A stretch of 64,000 bases of DNA from Collybiopsis luxurians FD-317 M1 (taxonomy: Eukaryota; Basidiomycota; Agaricomycetes; Agaricales; Omphalotaceae), in NCBI GenBank assembly GCA_000827265.1, contig KN834756.1, forward strand, positions 484,746 to 548,745, given 5' to 3'. The notes beneath the pieces were generated by a model. It searched no databases. It saw only the letters and a list, made by a program, of their open reading frames with translations, and was not told where the DNA came from. Below are positions 45,466-57,259 of the stretch, one piece after another. The position numbers and the translations under genes are program-made. Position 1 is the stretch's first letter. Each line of letters starts with the position of its first letter.

Positions 45466-45614
45466 ATGCATATATTCAACCACTTTTCCAGCAAACAGAT
45501 GGCGCATGTTGGTCTTCACAGGAATAAATCATTATTCTATGGTTGGCATCTCAAGGCCTAGGCAGCCGGTGCATGTAATAAATATAGTGCTGTACAAAAA
45601 CCTCACCGCCAAAC

Positions 45615-45624
45615 CTTTATAAAG
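45615..45624 (+). promoter_or_regulatory. TATA box of the second SUR7-like gene
   Basis: CTTTATAAAG at the same distance from the start as in copy 1. Confidence 0.6.
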
Positions 45625-45670
45625 GTCTCTTTGAGGCCAACGAATCATCGCCATCATTGCAAAATCCGAG

Positions 45671-46580
45671 ATGACTCCCCTTCGTACTACTGGAATCGTT
45701 ATCCTTTTTATTGCTTTCTTCCTGAGCTTCCTCGTTTCGATCTCCCTCCCCACTATACGAACGTTGGAAATTGCCCAGGTCGTCAACCTCAACTCCGAAT
45801 TGGCCAAGCAACTTCAAATTCCGAACGCTTATACCGAAATTCGGGTAAGTGCCACTATCATGTTTCTGACTGACTTCAATTGACGTGCCCTGGTAGTACG
45901 GTATATGGTACGTCGCCCGTATTGCACAAAAAATACTTTACGTGTCTTAACCAAAGCATATGCTACATAGGGCATATTGTGTTGAATTTGTTGCCGGAGG
46001 ACACCAATGCAGCCCCACCGGTCATGGTTACACTGTGCCCCCGTTAATCTGGGTCGATGACTCTAATCACAAGCTTGGCCAAACGGAACCACTGGCGGCG
46101 TCTTGGACCAGAGGACTCGCCATCCATCCCGTTGGTAATTATCGATTCACTATTGTTCAGTTCTGATTGTCCTGATCGTCTCGTAGCTACGGGTTTTGCC
46201 TTCATAGCTTTTTGCCTCGTCTTCACAAAGCGTACATTGGTGACACTGCTTATGACGGCTCTGGCTGCAGTGTTGACTTTGCTCGCTTATGCCGTGGATA
46301 TTGCTATGTACGCCGAACTCCATCACTTACTTAGTGATGTTCCCGAACATGCTATAGAATCAAGGACGGGACCAGGTATGTAATTCCTTGGATACACAGT
46401 TACTTGGATGGGACTAATCATTGCCTCTTAGGTTTCTGGCTTACACTGGTCTCCTTGATTCTTCTCATTGTGGCTGGAGTAATGAACCTGATCAATCACC
46501 GTCAAGATGCATACCCTGACTATCCAAGCTATCCAATGTCAAGTGCGAAGTCGTCTTGGTTGAGTTTCTTGAAAAGATGA
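45671..46580 (+). CDS. SUR7/PalI (Rim9-like) family membrane protein, copy 2
   Basis: Exons 45671-45844, 45897-45907 (11 bases), 45971-46134, 46187-46375 and 46432-46580 have exactly the lengths of copy 1, giving 228 residues. The signature reads YGIWAYCVEF. Differences from copy 1 are few (for example NLNSELAKQLQIPNAYTEI at the first junction, and DDSNHKLGQ in the loop). Both copies are intact, so both may be expressed. The duplication is recent, as introns and 3' sequence are still nearly identical. Confidence 0.85.
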
Positions 46581-46956
46581 GCCACCGCTAGTGCGGTGAC
46601 CTCGACTCTCCACATAATTGTAACGTCAATTTACGAGTATCTTGTGTTCCCTTCATACGTATACCTTTATAAGATTATATCTAGTATTCCCATCCATAAA
46701 TTTCCGTCGCGCTCGATCTTAGGGTCGGCCTGCATCGACGATAGCAGCAGATGTTGGGGCATAGAAATATTTATTAAAAAGGCGCGTACATGTAAAGTGT
46801 CGCGATGCTTGTCGAAATCACGATCGCGGTAATGAATGCAGGTAGAAAAGAATGAATGATTTTACCGGAAACTACTCTCACCCCCAGGCTCGACTCATTT
46901 CCCCAACTCCCAACAGTTGCTCTCCCGACTCCACTACTCCACTACTCCGCTATTCC

Positions 46957-48646
46957 CTAATGGGCTCTCTTAAGATGGTGCGCTCTGGGAAATATACTTG
47001 ATCGCCGAGGTTCATATACTGTGATGGAGTTGAACTCAAAGTAAGCTTCCTTGAACGACTCGGGATCGTTGTTAACATGATCTGAAACAAAAGGAAACTC
47101 GTTGTTAGCTTCAAAACCCTTCTCCGAGTTTTTGCTATTCACCGATGCAGGAACCTGGGCAACCTGATGCAGCATAGACCGCATCTTGCCCTGCCCAGTC
47201 TCCACCTACATATAACGAGTTAGAAAACAGGTTAGAAACCACTATTCAGCTCCTACACAGCGTTACTATCAAGAGGGCAAGAATCAGCCTTCACTGCACA
47301 GTGATGAGGAGTGGAAACTTCACTTACGGTTAATGATAATCTGATGAGGACCAAATTTGGCGGCCAGATCGCAGGAAGTGTTTGGAAAGTATGCGACCGG
47401 TAAGCCCTGGGAGAAGAAAAAATCAAGAATCAAGATCAGAAAAGCGCAACCTATGACTTGTATTTACCCAGAGATCTGTGTCGAGGACTGGGGATCCGTA
47501 ACGAACGGACAGCGGCACGGTAAAATCGTCCCGCGACCATGACCAAACTTTAATATATTCTACGGTTCGTTCCATTGCAAACCTAAAAGCGATCGTTAAG
47601 TATAGTCAGGCAGATTCTGACAACAAGAATAACCCACCATCCTCCACCCCTAAGATGTGTAAATTCATTTTCTTGAACCGAGAAGCGCCACGAAGAAAAT
47701 AACCAACCTTTCATTGAATGACGGTCCGAAAGTACCATTTTTGAACGCGACCCCACAACCTTGGTTGAAGTTCGCATTTACATCGCAGTTGTCAGAAATC
47801 GAGGTCCCGGTCTGAGGCCGATAAGTTTCAGGCATGGTACAGTCTAGCAAAATGAGACTCATATTCGGGATCTTTCTACAAACACTCACTGGCACTTGTA
47901 TGTAGAGTGGCCTGATTGGAGGCCTGACTATTGACGCCTTCGACAATGTCAACCTCGCCCTTGATATTTGGAGTTCTATCCATCTTTCATAAAATAAAAT
48001 GTTAAATCCTACTCACATTGTTAGGCCAATCAGCGCCCAAAGTCCAAATTGCAGGCTGGCTCTCTGTCAATAACGGCGACAAATCAAGAGCCAAATTCAA
48101 TATGTACTCACCCAAGTCCTGTAAAGGGAACCAAATTTCAGATTCGATGATAGGGAAAGAAGGGACGGAAGTACGCACGCACAACCTTGAGGCATGTGCT
48201 GGAGATCAATTCTACGCAAAGTCTATAGGCAAGACCGGATTATGTGGAGCAGATAACGAAGCGTACACTATGACGGACGTAGTGTAGTATTGGTTCGAGA
48301 TAATGCGCACGGAGTTTCTGCCAGGACCATTGGGATCGAGAACAGTGGTGTAGTCCGCGCGAGCGATGAAGATATCCTCAGAAGTAAAGGTCAAGTTGTC
48401 GTAATTGGCAGTTGTGGCGTTGACATAGTTTCTGAAGTCAAGCGAATACGCGTGTCAAAAGTTCTTGGCGGGCAGAGATATAGCGAAAGCAACTTACACT
48501 CTTCCGTGTGTTGGGTCTGCGTCGCTGAAGAAGGTGAATTTCTCTGGACTAACAAAGTCATGCCCAACGTAACATTCGGTTTGGGTGTAGAATGCAGCTT
48601 GTACGACCAGGGGAAATAGTAGTGAAGTTAAAAAGGAGAGGATCAT
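46957..48646 (-). CDS. GH16 endo-beta-glucanase (laminarinase type), secreted
   Basis: Start ATG 48646 with signal peptide MILSFLTSLLFPLVVQA; stop at 46957. Landmarks in order: FFSDADPTHGRVNYVN, ADYTTVLDPNGPGRNSVRI, LQHMPQGCATWPAIWTLGAD (Trp and Ile segment joined through a 7-base micro-exon), the catalytic GEVDIVEGVNSQ (nucleophile and acid/base Glu), QGCGVAF, GPSFN, ERTVEYIKVWSWSRDD, CDLAAKFGPHQIII, GDWAGQDAVYAASGCPGSC, and the end KEAYFEFNSITVYE. GH16 fungal enzymes hydrolyse beta-1,3 or mixed glucans. Between IIIN and GDWAG a few residues (usually TDLG-like) seem to be missing, unless a splice site is misread. A likely TATA box lies on the minus strand at 48739-48748. Confidence 0.88.
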
Positions 48647-48748
48647 CGAGTTTGTCCGCAGGTTTTGAAAGAGCGAAGTTGGAGGGAAAAACGAAGGAAG
48701 GAGGGCGATAAGGCCGATAGACACGAAGCTCCAGTTAAATATATAAAG

Positions 48749-49278
48749 GGCGAAAAGCCGTCCTATTTTCCCTGTATGTCCATCATCAATTTTATAGAAT
48801 GTACGTACAACCGACATACAACGAAATACACCGATGTTTTGGACTGCCGGGGAAAGGAAGTCTGGTGCTGCAAACTACAACCAGAAGACCCACAGGAACC
48901 GAGGAAAACAGGAGCAAGAAGGGGTCAGAGAACACTCAGTGCAAAATGGTCCCGTGGAGGACCAACGTAGAAATTGGCGGGAGTTACGTGACAATTACAT
49001 ACAACCTCGGAATCGGAAACGATTAGGAAGAGCTTGGGATGATATTTGTCTCTAAAACTCTAATGAGATCTTACCGTGTTTGAGACAGTCCATTGCAAAG
49101 TTTCACCATTTTGAATACCTAATGCTACTACGCGTGTCCGACGGGACCGAGAGCATACTGACGGACGCACGAAGAAAAGCATGAACATGTGGGAACGACA
49201 AAGAAGAGTTTGAAACCGAAAGCGGAAATCTTGAACCTACACGAAGTCTAGGTGCTCATAATCGAGGATACCTTTTAT
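48749..49278. other. Spacer, no gene recognised
   Basis: Short frames only. Confidence 0.4.
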
Positions 49279-49369
49279 GGCGCTATAGCCAAGTGGTTAC
49301 GGCGACAGATTCGAAACATGCGATATCTGTTCCTCTTTGAGGGCGCAGGTTCAAATCCTGCTGGCGTCG
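49279..49369 (+). tRNA. tRNA-Ser (anticodon CGA) with a 9-base intron
   Basis: The 91-base gene folds as a class II tRNA. The 7-bp acceptor stem is GGCGCTA with TGGCGTC, followed by discriminator G. The D-arm is GCC/GGC with the AGTGGTT loop. The anticodon stem is ACAGA/TCTGT with loop TTCGAA plus A. A long variable arm (CCTC/GAGG) and a T-arm (GCAGG-TTCAAAT-CCTGC) follow. The anticodon is 49312-49314. The intron (49316-49324) sits one base 3' of the anticodon, the standard eukaryotic position. Confidence 0.93.
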
Positions 49370-49379
49370 TTGTGGGTTG

Positions 49380-49385
49380 TTTTTT
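49380..49385 (+). terminator. RNA polymerase III terminator
   Basis: Six consecutive T, 10 bases after the tRNA. Confidence 0.8.
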
Positions 49386-49729
49386 GCCCCCGACTTTTCA
49401 CCCCCTGAACCACTTTCGACGCAGGCTTCGAAACGTGCTTTGCAGAATTATCAGCTACATGGCATAGCAACTGGATCATATTTGAAATTTATGATCATGG
49501 GCCGTATCTGACACACCCTGCGAGTCCGACTCAGAGATTTGCTTTCAACGTGGAACCTCGAGCATCTGATTGTGACATTTAAAGAGTAGATTTTTTCAAC
49601 ATGACTTTCTCTTCCCCTCGCACTTGTCTTTTATTCCCTTCCAGCTGGCCAACACAGGCTCCTATTACCAGAACGTCTGATTGACTACCTTCCGGTCCTG
49701 CGTGCATGATTGTTTAGAAGTGGTTATCC
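49386..49729. other. Spacer, promoter region of the 7TM gene
   Basis: No gene is seen. Confidence 0.4.
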
Positions 49730-51371
49730 ATGAAACCAATGGTGAAGGCCTTCATCGCGCTCCAGCTCTTCGGCACTCTTTCATACTTCTTCCTGCTTTT
49801 GACTGCGTTTCTCTCTGCAAATGTGAAACGATACGCGACTTGGCATAGTTTCTGTATATCGTGGATCATTTCCACTGCAAGCTACGCTCTGACAATCGGC
49901 ATAAACGTCGATGATGCAGAATTAGGCGCCTTAGGAAAAAGTGGTGGAGAGCTGGCTAGGCAGGGGCCTGGGGAGAGAATCTGTTTGACGCAAGCCGCTT
50001 TGATCTATGCAAGCCCAACTTTGTGAGTACGACGAGGACTATGCAAGGCTCACGGAAGATCTGATTCGTGTACTAGAACAGCGATGACTACTCTCGCCAT
50101 GTGTTTACATGTATGTCCACCTCGGTTATAGTTTGTACGTCCTTACTTGAAATTCCCTAGGTCCTGATCAGCATCCGTGCAGCATTGAAGGGCGTTTTGA
50201 TCACTATAAATAACACCCTTGTTTCTGTGGTTCGTGAAACTCTTTCTATTCGAATCTTGGATATCACAAGCTTAACACCATCCGCATGCGTGCAGCTAGT
50301 CATTGCACCATATGCTTTTTTCATCATAATGCTTGCGGTCTTGATTGTGGTATGCTATCGTTTTCACCGTTCATTTTTACATTCGTATGCTTAGCACCGA
50401 TGCCATCACAGCTCGGCAATGCAAAACCGGATGCCGTACGTATGAGTCCATTTGGATACTACTGCCACTTGGAGTGGCCCGAACCGTACGTTTTCTGTCT
50501 CACTCCCGCTGTCGCTGTTTTTTCAAGGTCATTTTCAGGGTGATGGTATGTTCTGCAATTGCGGTGGCAGCGCTGATAGGCGTAATCATTATCGAGAGTA
50601 AGTTGAATACATCTTTAACACGGATCACTTCTCATACGTCTTCACAGCCTGGATGTCCCGTGCAGTGTATCGGCACCGAAGGACACTTCTGCAAACGGTC
50701 CACCCGATGGCGTTCACTGTAAGGGTACTGGTTTTTGGAATTGTCGTTGTCTTCACTTTGGTGTATGTAAACATTATTTAGTTCTTGCTCTGCCTAGTTG
50801 ATCCTCAATGCCGTTTTATGCAGTCTTGGACTTTTGTTCCTTGTTCCAGCAACGAGAAATATCGGGGTTAATTTTACTCTTGCACTCAGTAAGTTTCCAA
50901 TCTTCTGCCCATCGACCAAGATTGAACCGATTCATCAGTCCCCCTGTTCGGAATAATAATATTTGGATCACAAAATGTACGCTCAGGCAAGTTCATGTGG
51001 ATTCTTTTCTAATCTACATCTTTCAGGACATCCTGCGCGTTGTTATATTTTGGAAAAAAAATTGGGCCCAAACTTCTCAGCGTTCTCAAATTTCGAGCTC
51101 CCGAATCCGCACCCGGTCTCTGACAGCGTCCAGGTCTAGGATCGTTCCGAGTATAAATGTCGAATTTTTCGATGATGGCCTCGTTTCAGAGGTTCAGCAG
51201 GTTCGCAACGCAGGAAGTAGAAAGACGATGAGCGGTTCTATCAACGGTTTACAATCTTTAGAGGACGTCTGTGCGCCAAATTTCAATCCTGTTGCTCCCT
51301 GGAATTTATCGGTGCCAGCTTTGGCATTGTTATCGGTGCCCAATGAGCGACTAACAAGAGCCAATAAGTAA
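49730..51371 (+). CDS. Seven-transmembrane GPCR-like protein
   Basis: Start ATG 49730. Clear exons are 49730-50022, 50077-50110 and 50161-50349; further exons end with the stop at 51369-51371. Helices include FIALQLFGTLSYFFLLLTAF, HSFCISWIISTASYALTIGI, LVIAPYAFFIIMLAVLIV, VMVCSAIAVAALIGVIIIE, AFTVRVLVFGIVVVFTLV and GLLFLVPATRNIGVNFTLAL. The family end FGSQNDILRVVIFWKK marks the start of the cytosolic tail, which is Ser/Arg-rich and about 120 residues long. This is the layout of the orphan agaricomycete 7TM family, not the STE3 pheromone receptors. The exon at about 50396-50490 could not be joined in phase with confidence, so a lesion or a missed splice site is possible there. Confidence 0.7.
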
Positions 51372-51902
51372 TTTTGACTTGGTGGGACTCGGTGGAGATT
51401 ACAAATAAGAGAAATCCTTCTCTACAAAGTATGAATATTGTTCAACAATGGGATGGACTTTTTTTTTTTTCGCCGAGAGGGCTAACTTGGTGCCTTCCGC
51501 GATATAAGAAATGTCTTACCGCAAGTCGCCGGTTAGAGCGTACATCTGAAAGACGTCTCCCAAAGGGTGGACAATCAGTTCTTGACGGCGAGAGATCAGT
51601 CAGGTACATAATGGCACTTTTGCATTGGCTCAAGTGCTCGAAACCATCTCGTTGGCTTGCATTGCTGCTTCATTCATTCGCCCTTCTTCTCTTGGTCGCT
51701 GCGATGCTACAATAGCAGTGGTGCACCCGATTCTGAAATGTGAGGGACGCTCAGATTCCGCTACGTCAACGGACAGAAACACCACTGCGAGCATTTAAGC
51801 TTGTGGTGTTATCGAGCAGATCTTAAACGCCTACGCAAATCACGCCTGATGATGGTTGAACGACCACAGGCTCGTTGATCATCACCTTCAGTATTGGCGT
51901 CC
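51372..51902. other. Spacer after the 7TM gene
   Basis: A 113-codon frame (51374-51715) with a hydrophobic end is not supported by any motif. Confidence 0.3.
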
Positions 51903-52328
51903 ATGTTATATTTTCACCTACCGAAAGAACTCGAATTTCGGGGAGCGGGACTATCTGATTGGAGCAACGAAAGACTAAGTGGGGCGTGCAAAGACCTTTC
52001 TCGGTACTTAGCTGTACTCTGTTGTTAAATTGTGGCCCTGAAACACATGTAAGTATGAAGATGAGCCGGATAGTAATGCGATCGTTGCCTCACTCAGGAT
52101 ATTAACGATGCAGAGGAGATTTCTACTGCGAGAGGCGAGCGAATAGATAACATACGTCAGGGGACCGTCGCAGAGTTTTCGGACGTCTGTGTATCATTCC
52201 AGGTCAAATCCATACAGGGTCTCAAGTCGAAGACTATCGAAGCAAAGAAGACAAGTATGGTCGATTACAGACTTGCCCTAGCCAGGAGCGACGACCCTAA
52301 CAAAACAGTCTTCTCAGAAATCGAGTAG
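51903..52328 (+). other. Unassigned open segments, possible gene fragment
   Basis: Two open segments may be exons of a small or broken gene. The first starts at ATG 51903 (MLYFHLPKELEFRGAGLSDW) and stops near 52030. The second (52099-52328) follows a good acceptor (cactcag) and reads DINDAEEISTARGERIDNI through ALARSDDPNKTVFSEIE to a stop. A donor (acatgtaagta) lies between them but in a different phase. No family is recognised. Confidence 0.3.
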
Positions 52329-52824
52329 CTTCTCTATCGGAAAACACTAGAACTAATAACAAAGAATCTTAAATGCAGTTTACTGATAATATCAATAATA
52401 GGTATGGATTTTACTGAGAGATGATCACATACCAAATCGTGGCTTCGTGGCTTGAATAACGTAGTCGCTTGTCCGCATCCGACGGGTTCATCAACTGCAG
52501 CAAAACTCGAGTCATAGGAGTATCGAGGTTGTCGGATCTATGTGGTTGCGACATCGGGGGCTCGACGAGCAAAAACCTCAATTTCCTTCCGAGTCCGAAT
52601 CGCAAATACCTGTCATTGGTTCGGAAAGATCGGAACGGAAGGTCCGCGATGGTCCGACAATCAGCACGTGACCGCGTGCGGAACTTCTATGACGCGACAT
52701 CGCAAACTTCGCCACGACTCAACGTTGCTTTAACTTTGAACATCTCCCCGATTACATGCCTTACATCCCTCGTAGGAGGTCGCGTCCGGTATCTCCCCTG
52801 CTCAGATCTTTGATGAGGGACAAG

Positions 52825-52835
52825 TATATATAAAA
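52825..52835 (+). promoter_or_regulatory. TATA box of the Zn2Cys6 gene
   Basis: TATATATAAAA lies about 53-63 bases before the chosen start codon. Confidence 0.5.
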
Positions 52836-52887
52836 ATGACTACGTCTTCGCTCTTGTAATCCCAACTGGATTCGTAACCTCTGCGGT

Positions 52888-55043
52888 ATGCATGCCATTT
52901 TGGGCTCTACTAAACTTTCTGACATGTTTTTTCCGTCAGTAGAACAAAGTGCACCGACCAAAAGCATCCTGATGTCAGCTATAGGCGGAACTGGCAAAAG
53001 TGTATCACCGAAATCCTCAAAGACCCGAGGACCCTACACCGCAAGAGGCCAATCCTGTACAAACTGTAGGAAACGCAAAATAAAGTGTGACGGGAATAAA
53101 CCAGAATGCTCTCAATGTATGCGTTCCGACTCGAGGGCAGCTTGCGAGTATAGGGATACGGCCTCGAGTGAGTCGGAGGTACAGGCTTTAGAAGCGAATA
53201 TAAAGATTCTTCAAGCGAAGATACGGGAGCTGGAAGCTGCGCAGGAGGTTGGTGTTAATGAAGTTAAGTTACATCAACCTTATGCAAGCTTACCTCCTCA
53301 GGATCCTGCTGATGACTCGGGAGGCGAGGTAAGGGTAGGAGTTTATATGGGTGAGCAGGAATTGTATCCTCCTCCATTGAACATACAGGAGTTGCTGATT
53401 CCAAACTTAAAGACGCGCTCGATTGGACTCGTCTGCCACAGGTAAAACTTTCTCATCTTCATATTGTTTCTGGTCTCAGACACAGAAAAAATCTACAGGG
53501 TGACGAGCATGATATAATGTTCCAACCATTGTGAGTTCTTTGCGCGTATATGTCTAGACAGGAAGTCTCATCGAAACTTGCAGGCTTGAAATCTTCCTAC
53601 GCTATACTAGAGAACTAGGTTTCTTTTTGAACGTCCAGCGCTTCAGAGAATCGCTTCTTTTACCTACCGGAGCACCAGGGAGACCGTCCGAAGGCTTGCT
53701 AAGCTCTATCTCTCTATTAGGCTTTCACCTTTCCGGCCTGAGTGCAGCAGAACCTGAAGAGCGAGAGCATGGTTATCTTTCTCGGGCGCTGACCCATGTA
53801 GCTAATACGCTTTCATCGACCCATCCCGATCGAATTTTGCAGACTCTCCAGGCCGAGATCCTACTCTCGATGTATTTTTTCCGCTCAGCGCGCCTCTTGG
53901 AAGGGAAATATCATCTTCATGCTGCTCTTTCTATTGCTTTTGCTGCGAGGCTACATAAGTTGCGTTCACCTCGAACAGACTTGACTGTATTGCCAATGAC
54001 TTCTTCGAGCATCCTGGAAACTATAACTCAATTAGATGCTCCGTCAGATCAAGTTGCTGAAGGAGAACGAATCAATGGGTTTTGGACAATATTTGCGACG
54101 AGCAATTGCTGGGCTGCCGCTGCCGATATTCCGCAAGACATTATGCTAGAGAGTTTAGGGTCGACTGTTGACACACCCTGGCCCTTGGACATGCCTTTAT
54201 ATGAGCAGGTACGCTTCGGGTGGCCTTTTGGTAAGATTGAATGGGATTAATCCATTTGAAAATAGGGATTTTTCTCTTCAGGTGTTGTAGGTCAGGACAC
54301 CGTTTCAAGATTTCTTAATCAGGAGCCGCCATCGCCTTCCCCTGGAGACGCTTCTTGGATGGCGATGTATGTAAAATCTTCCATTCTAATAGTTCGTGCT
54401 GCTACATTGGCAGCTGCATATCGTCCAGGTAATACTTATTATTCTCTGTTGCACTTATATAATAATGACCGCAACAATTCAGATGCTGCCAATGCTTTCG
54501 CTGCCCAGGTTGCCACTCTGGACGGACTACTGACCTCCTTCAAATCGAATTTACCATCTTTCAATGATGTCGGTCCATCATCTGAAGGGTTTTTGTTCCT
54601 CTATGCCGCACATCTCATCTCGAATGTTGCCTGCATCACCTTGAATAGGAGATTCAAAGATTCATTTATAGACTCGGCGCAGAAAGTACTTTCAGCAGCC
54701 GAAGATTCTGTCAATCTCTTGTCGGAGCAGGCTGACCTCGCTTCCGCCCATGTGAACCCAATTTTTGCACCACTATGGATGAACGTGGGCCAAGTGCTAA
54801 TTCAGGAATTTGGTCGATTGCGGGCTCAGTATCCTCAATGGACATCGGGAGAAAGAGAAAAAGATTTAATTGAGAAGATTCATCGCGTTTTTGCCTATTT
54901 GAGGAACGTACCTGTTAAATCGCCTCTTAATGGTATGTACTGCCCTATTTCCAGCGAATTATACTGAAGATTCTGACCAATCAAGTGTGGTAGATTATAT
55001 GCTTTCCAAGCTGGAGGAAATTTACCAAGGCATTCTCGGTTGA
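52888..55043 (+). CDS. Zn2Cys6 fungal transcription factor
   Basis: Start ATG 52888; a later ATG at 52975 (MSAIGGTGKS) is possible. The binuclear cluster CTNCRKRKIKCDGNKPECSQ (about residues 56-75) continues to a sixth Cys in RAACEY. A coiled coil follows (VQALEANIKILQAKIRELEA). After exon 1 (to 53441) the gene has short introns and the fungal-specific transcription factor domain: LEIFLRYTRELGFFLNVQRF, SMYFFRSARLLEGKYHLHAA, SIAFAARLHKL and so on. The last exon uses an acceptor at about 54952 and ends YMLSKLEEIYQGILG with stop 55041-55043. The product is nuclear, and target genes are unknown. It faces no operon-like partner, though a transporter and a secreted protein lie downstream. Confidence 0.88.
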
Positions 55044-56039
55044 ATGCAAGTGAAGCTGTAGAAGTAATGCTCTCCAAATATACATAGTAATTCTCGATCA
55101 AGACTTGTAGATTGGACAACGAATGAAACTTGTTTTTCAGAACCTGAACAAATAACCCTCCTATATAACTTACAACAAAGCATCATGCATCACGGCTCAC
55201 CTCACCCGCGCAGGATGAACTCGAGTAAGTACTCTTCGCAGAGACTATTTGACTGGGGCAACTTTCTTGAGAGTACGCGAGAGCATATTTGGATCGCGTA
55301 AGAGTTTTTGATAGCCTGTGGTATTGATTTGGTTTGTCTCGCTAGATTGCGCTCCGGGAGTATAAAGATTCGCCTTCAACAGTTCTTCCTCCAGTGTTTC
55401 TCGGCCTTTCATATATTCGTTCGAGCACTCAATGAGAGCACTCAATGAGAGCGCTCATTGATAAGCGGCCAATTTGACCGTCTAAAAGTATTAGTACATG
55501 CATCTGCAGGTCTCAAACTCAAGACAGATTGATCTCTCGGGCTATAAATCTAGCTAATACAAGAACACCACTTTCGGCAACTCTCAAAGCCATAGCCACT
55601 CGTCCATGTCCAACTGTCATAAGTCGCTACTACGACTATGATTATCGCTCCTAAATCCTCGCTGCAGGGCCGTTCATCTTTCCCCAATAAGCGAAGACGA
55701 CCAACTATCCGATGAATAATGTGAAACCCGGAAAGCATATCGTGCACCTATCGCGAGCTGGGTGGGCTCGTGTGCCGTCAGGAGTCAATATGTATCATAG
55801 CCATTTACCATGCACCCGATGAGTATCACAGTGTAAATCTGTGTCCAATCCAGTTACTGGCCATTATCTCATGATTAGTCCGCTTCATTGTTTCTTTGCA
55901 CACGTGACCCTGAACGTTAACCACCATTGGTCCATCATCCCACGAACGACCTATTCTTCGTGAACGACAAGACAGGCAACCATCATCCCTTTGACGAGCA
56001 GTCGGTGTTGCAAACTTCTACAAGAGAGTTTGGTCTAAA
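55044..56039. other. Spacer, no firm gene
   Basis: A minus frame of 66 codons (55245-55445; NLYTPGAQSSETNQINTTGY) has no ATG at its 5' end and no known motif. A short tandem repeat (actcaatgagagc, two copies) lies at 55428-55453. Confidence 0.35.
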
Positions 56040-56446
56040 ATGAATACCTCTGAAGAAATTTCGATCTTAAAAGGTATGATTAACGTATTTTTTGTTCCTA
56101 GAGCCATTTTTTCTCATCGCCATGAATCCAGATGCGATTAAAGAATACGGCGCCGTAAATTCTGAAGGAAAACACAGCATTGCGTATGGCATTCTTTTTG
56201 ATAAGACTGCGAACACTTGTCAGAAGCATTTTCTCCCGCTATCTTCGCAATTCGTTACTGATATACTGATAGTGGAAGCATTGAACGGAACGCTTCGTGC
56301 TGCGAAGAGGCAGAAGAAGGTTTGTTCTACGTATACGTCAACTCGACGGCTTAACCGTGACCGGTCTTGTATAGGTTGCATTTGACAAGGAACTTCTCAT
56401 GATGCCGAATGATAAAGATGTACAAGTAGTGCTCCTGGAGGCGTAG
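56040..56446 (+). CDS. ABRACL/Costars family small protein
   Basis: Four exons, 56040-56073, 56132-56218, 56273-56319 and 56375-56446, join in phase to give 79 residues, close to the 81 of animal ABRACL. The product reads MNTSEEISILKDAIKEYG, a KHSIAYGILFD strand, then the family core EALNGTLRAAKRQKKVAFDK and a DVQVVLLEA end. Costars proteins are small regulators linked to actin dynamics and motility in Dictyostelium and animals. The exact role in fungi is inferred. An alternative acceptor at 56101 would add 10 residues that do not fit the family. Confidence 0.88.
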
Positions 56447-57259
56447 TAGATTCCGTAATGTTAGCCTGTCTCTCGGCTTTCAGACGCCGCCGGACCTCTT
56501 TCAACCGGTGGGGTACCCCGCATGAACCAAAGGGCTTTTTTCAAAACGCTGAAAATTTGGCCGATATATGTTTCATCTTTTTTTGGAGAACAGACTCGAA
56601 CTTCATCCATTGAGAACTTCATGTAGACTAAATTCTCGATTCCGATAAGTCAATCTTTGGCTGCGCTTCAGGGCAACCATGTTCCATCAATGATGACCAA
56701 GTCGTTGTTTCATTGTTTATTATAAATCTCACACCTGTCAAGATCATCAGCTTATGACCACAGAATTCGAAGCGTCGAGGAAAGTTGAACTGCATACATA
56801 CATATTCACTTTGTAAGGGTGCATATAAGGTCGATTAAACATGCATTCTGTGTACCTGTCCGGGCAAAGCTGCTTTGAGCTCTCCCAATTTGGACTATTG
56901 AGTGTTGATGACGAGATCGGTCCGCCGCGTCAATGTTCATGCGAAAAGGTCCTGCTGACGGATGCCGTGGTCCACCATCCGAACCACTCGCGCAATAGCT
57001 CACCGCTTTCTATTCAATCTTCGGCCGCGAGTTGAGCCTCTGAAGAGAGTCTCAGCAACGAAACATTCCCCGCTATCTCCTAGAAGAACATTCCCAAGAC
57101 TGCTGAGAGATTAGGTACTCGAGAATTAGTCATTCGATGACATGCACCGCGATATTCGCACCAGATCATTCCCAGATCAGTCTATTTTGGAGGTTATAAA
57201 CCTGGGACAACTTCGAGGGTCGTGCCGGTGTCCCTCCTTTTCTTCAACCCCGAGTGAGC
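56447..57259. other. Spacer, no gene recognised
   Basis: It contains the upstream region of the MFS gene; only short frames. Confidence 0.4.

Larger units (their letters stand above)
45466..47668. repeat. Direct segmental duplication, unit 2
   Basis: The second unit carries the second SUR7-like gene and the 3' half of the complete GH16 gene. Identity to unit 1 is very high, including introns and intergenic DNA. Confidence 0.85.
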
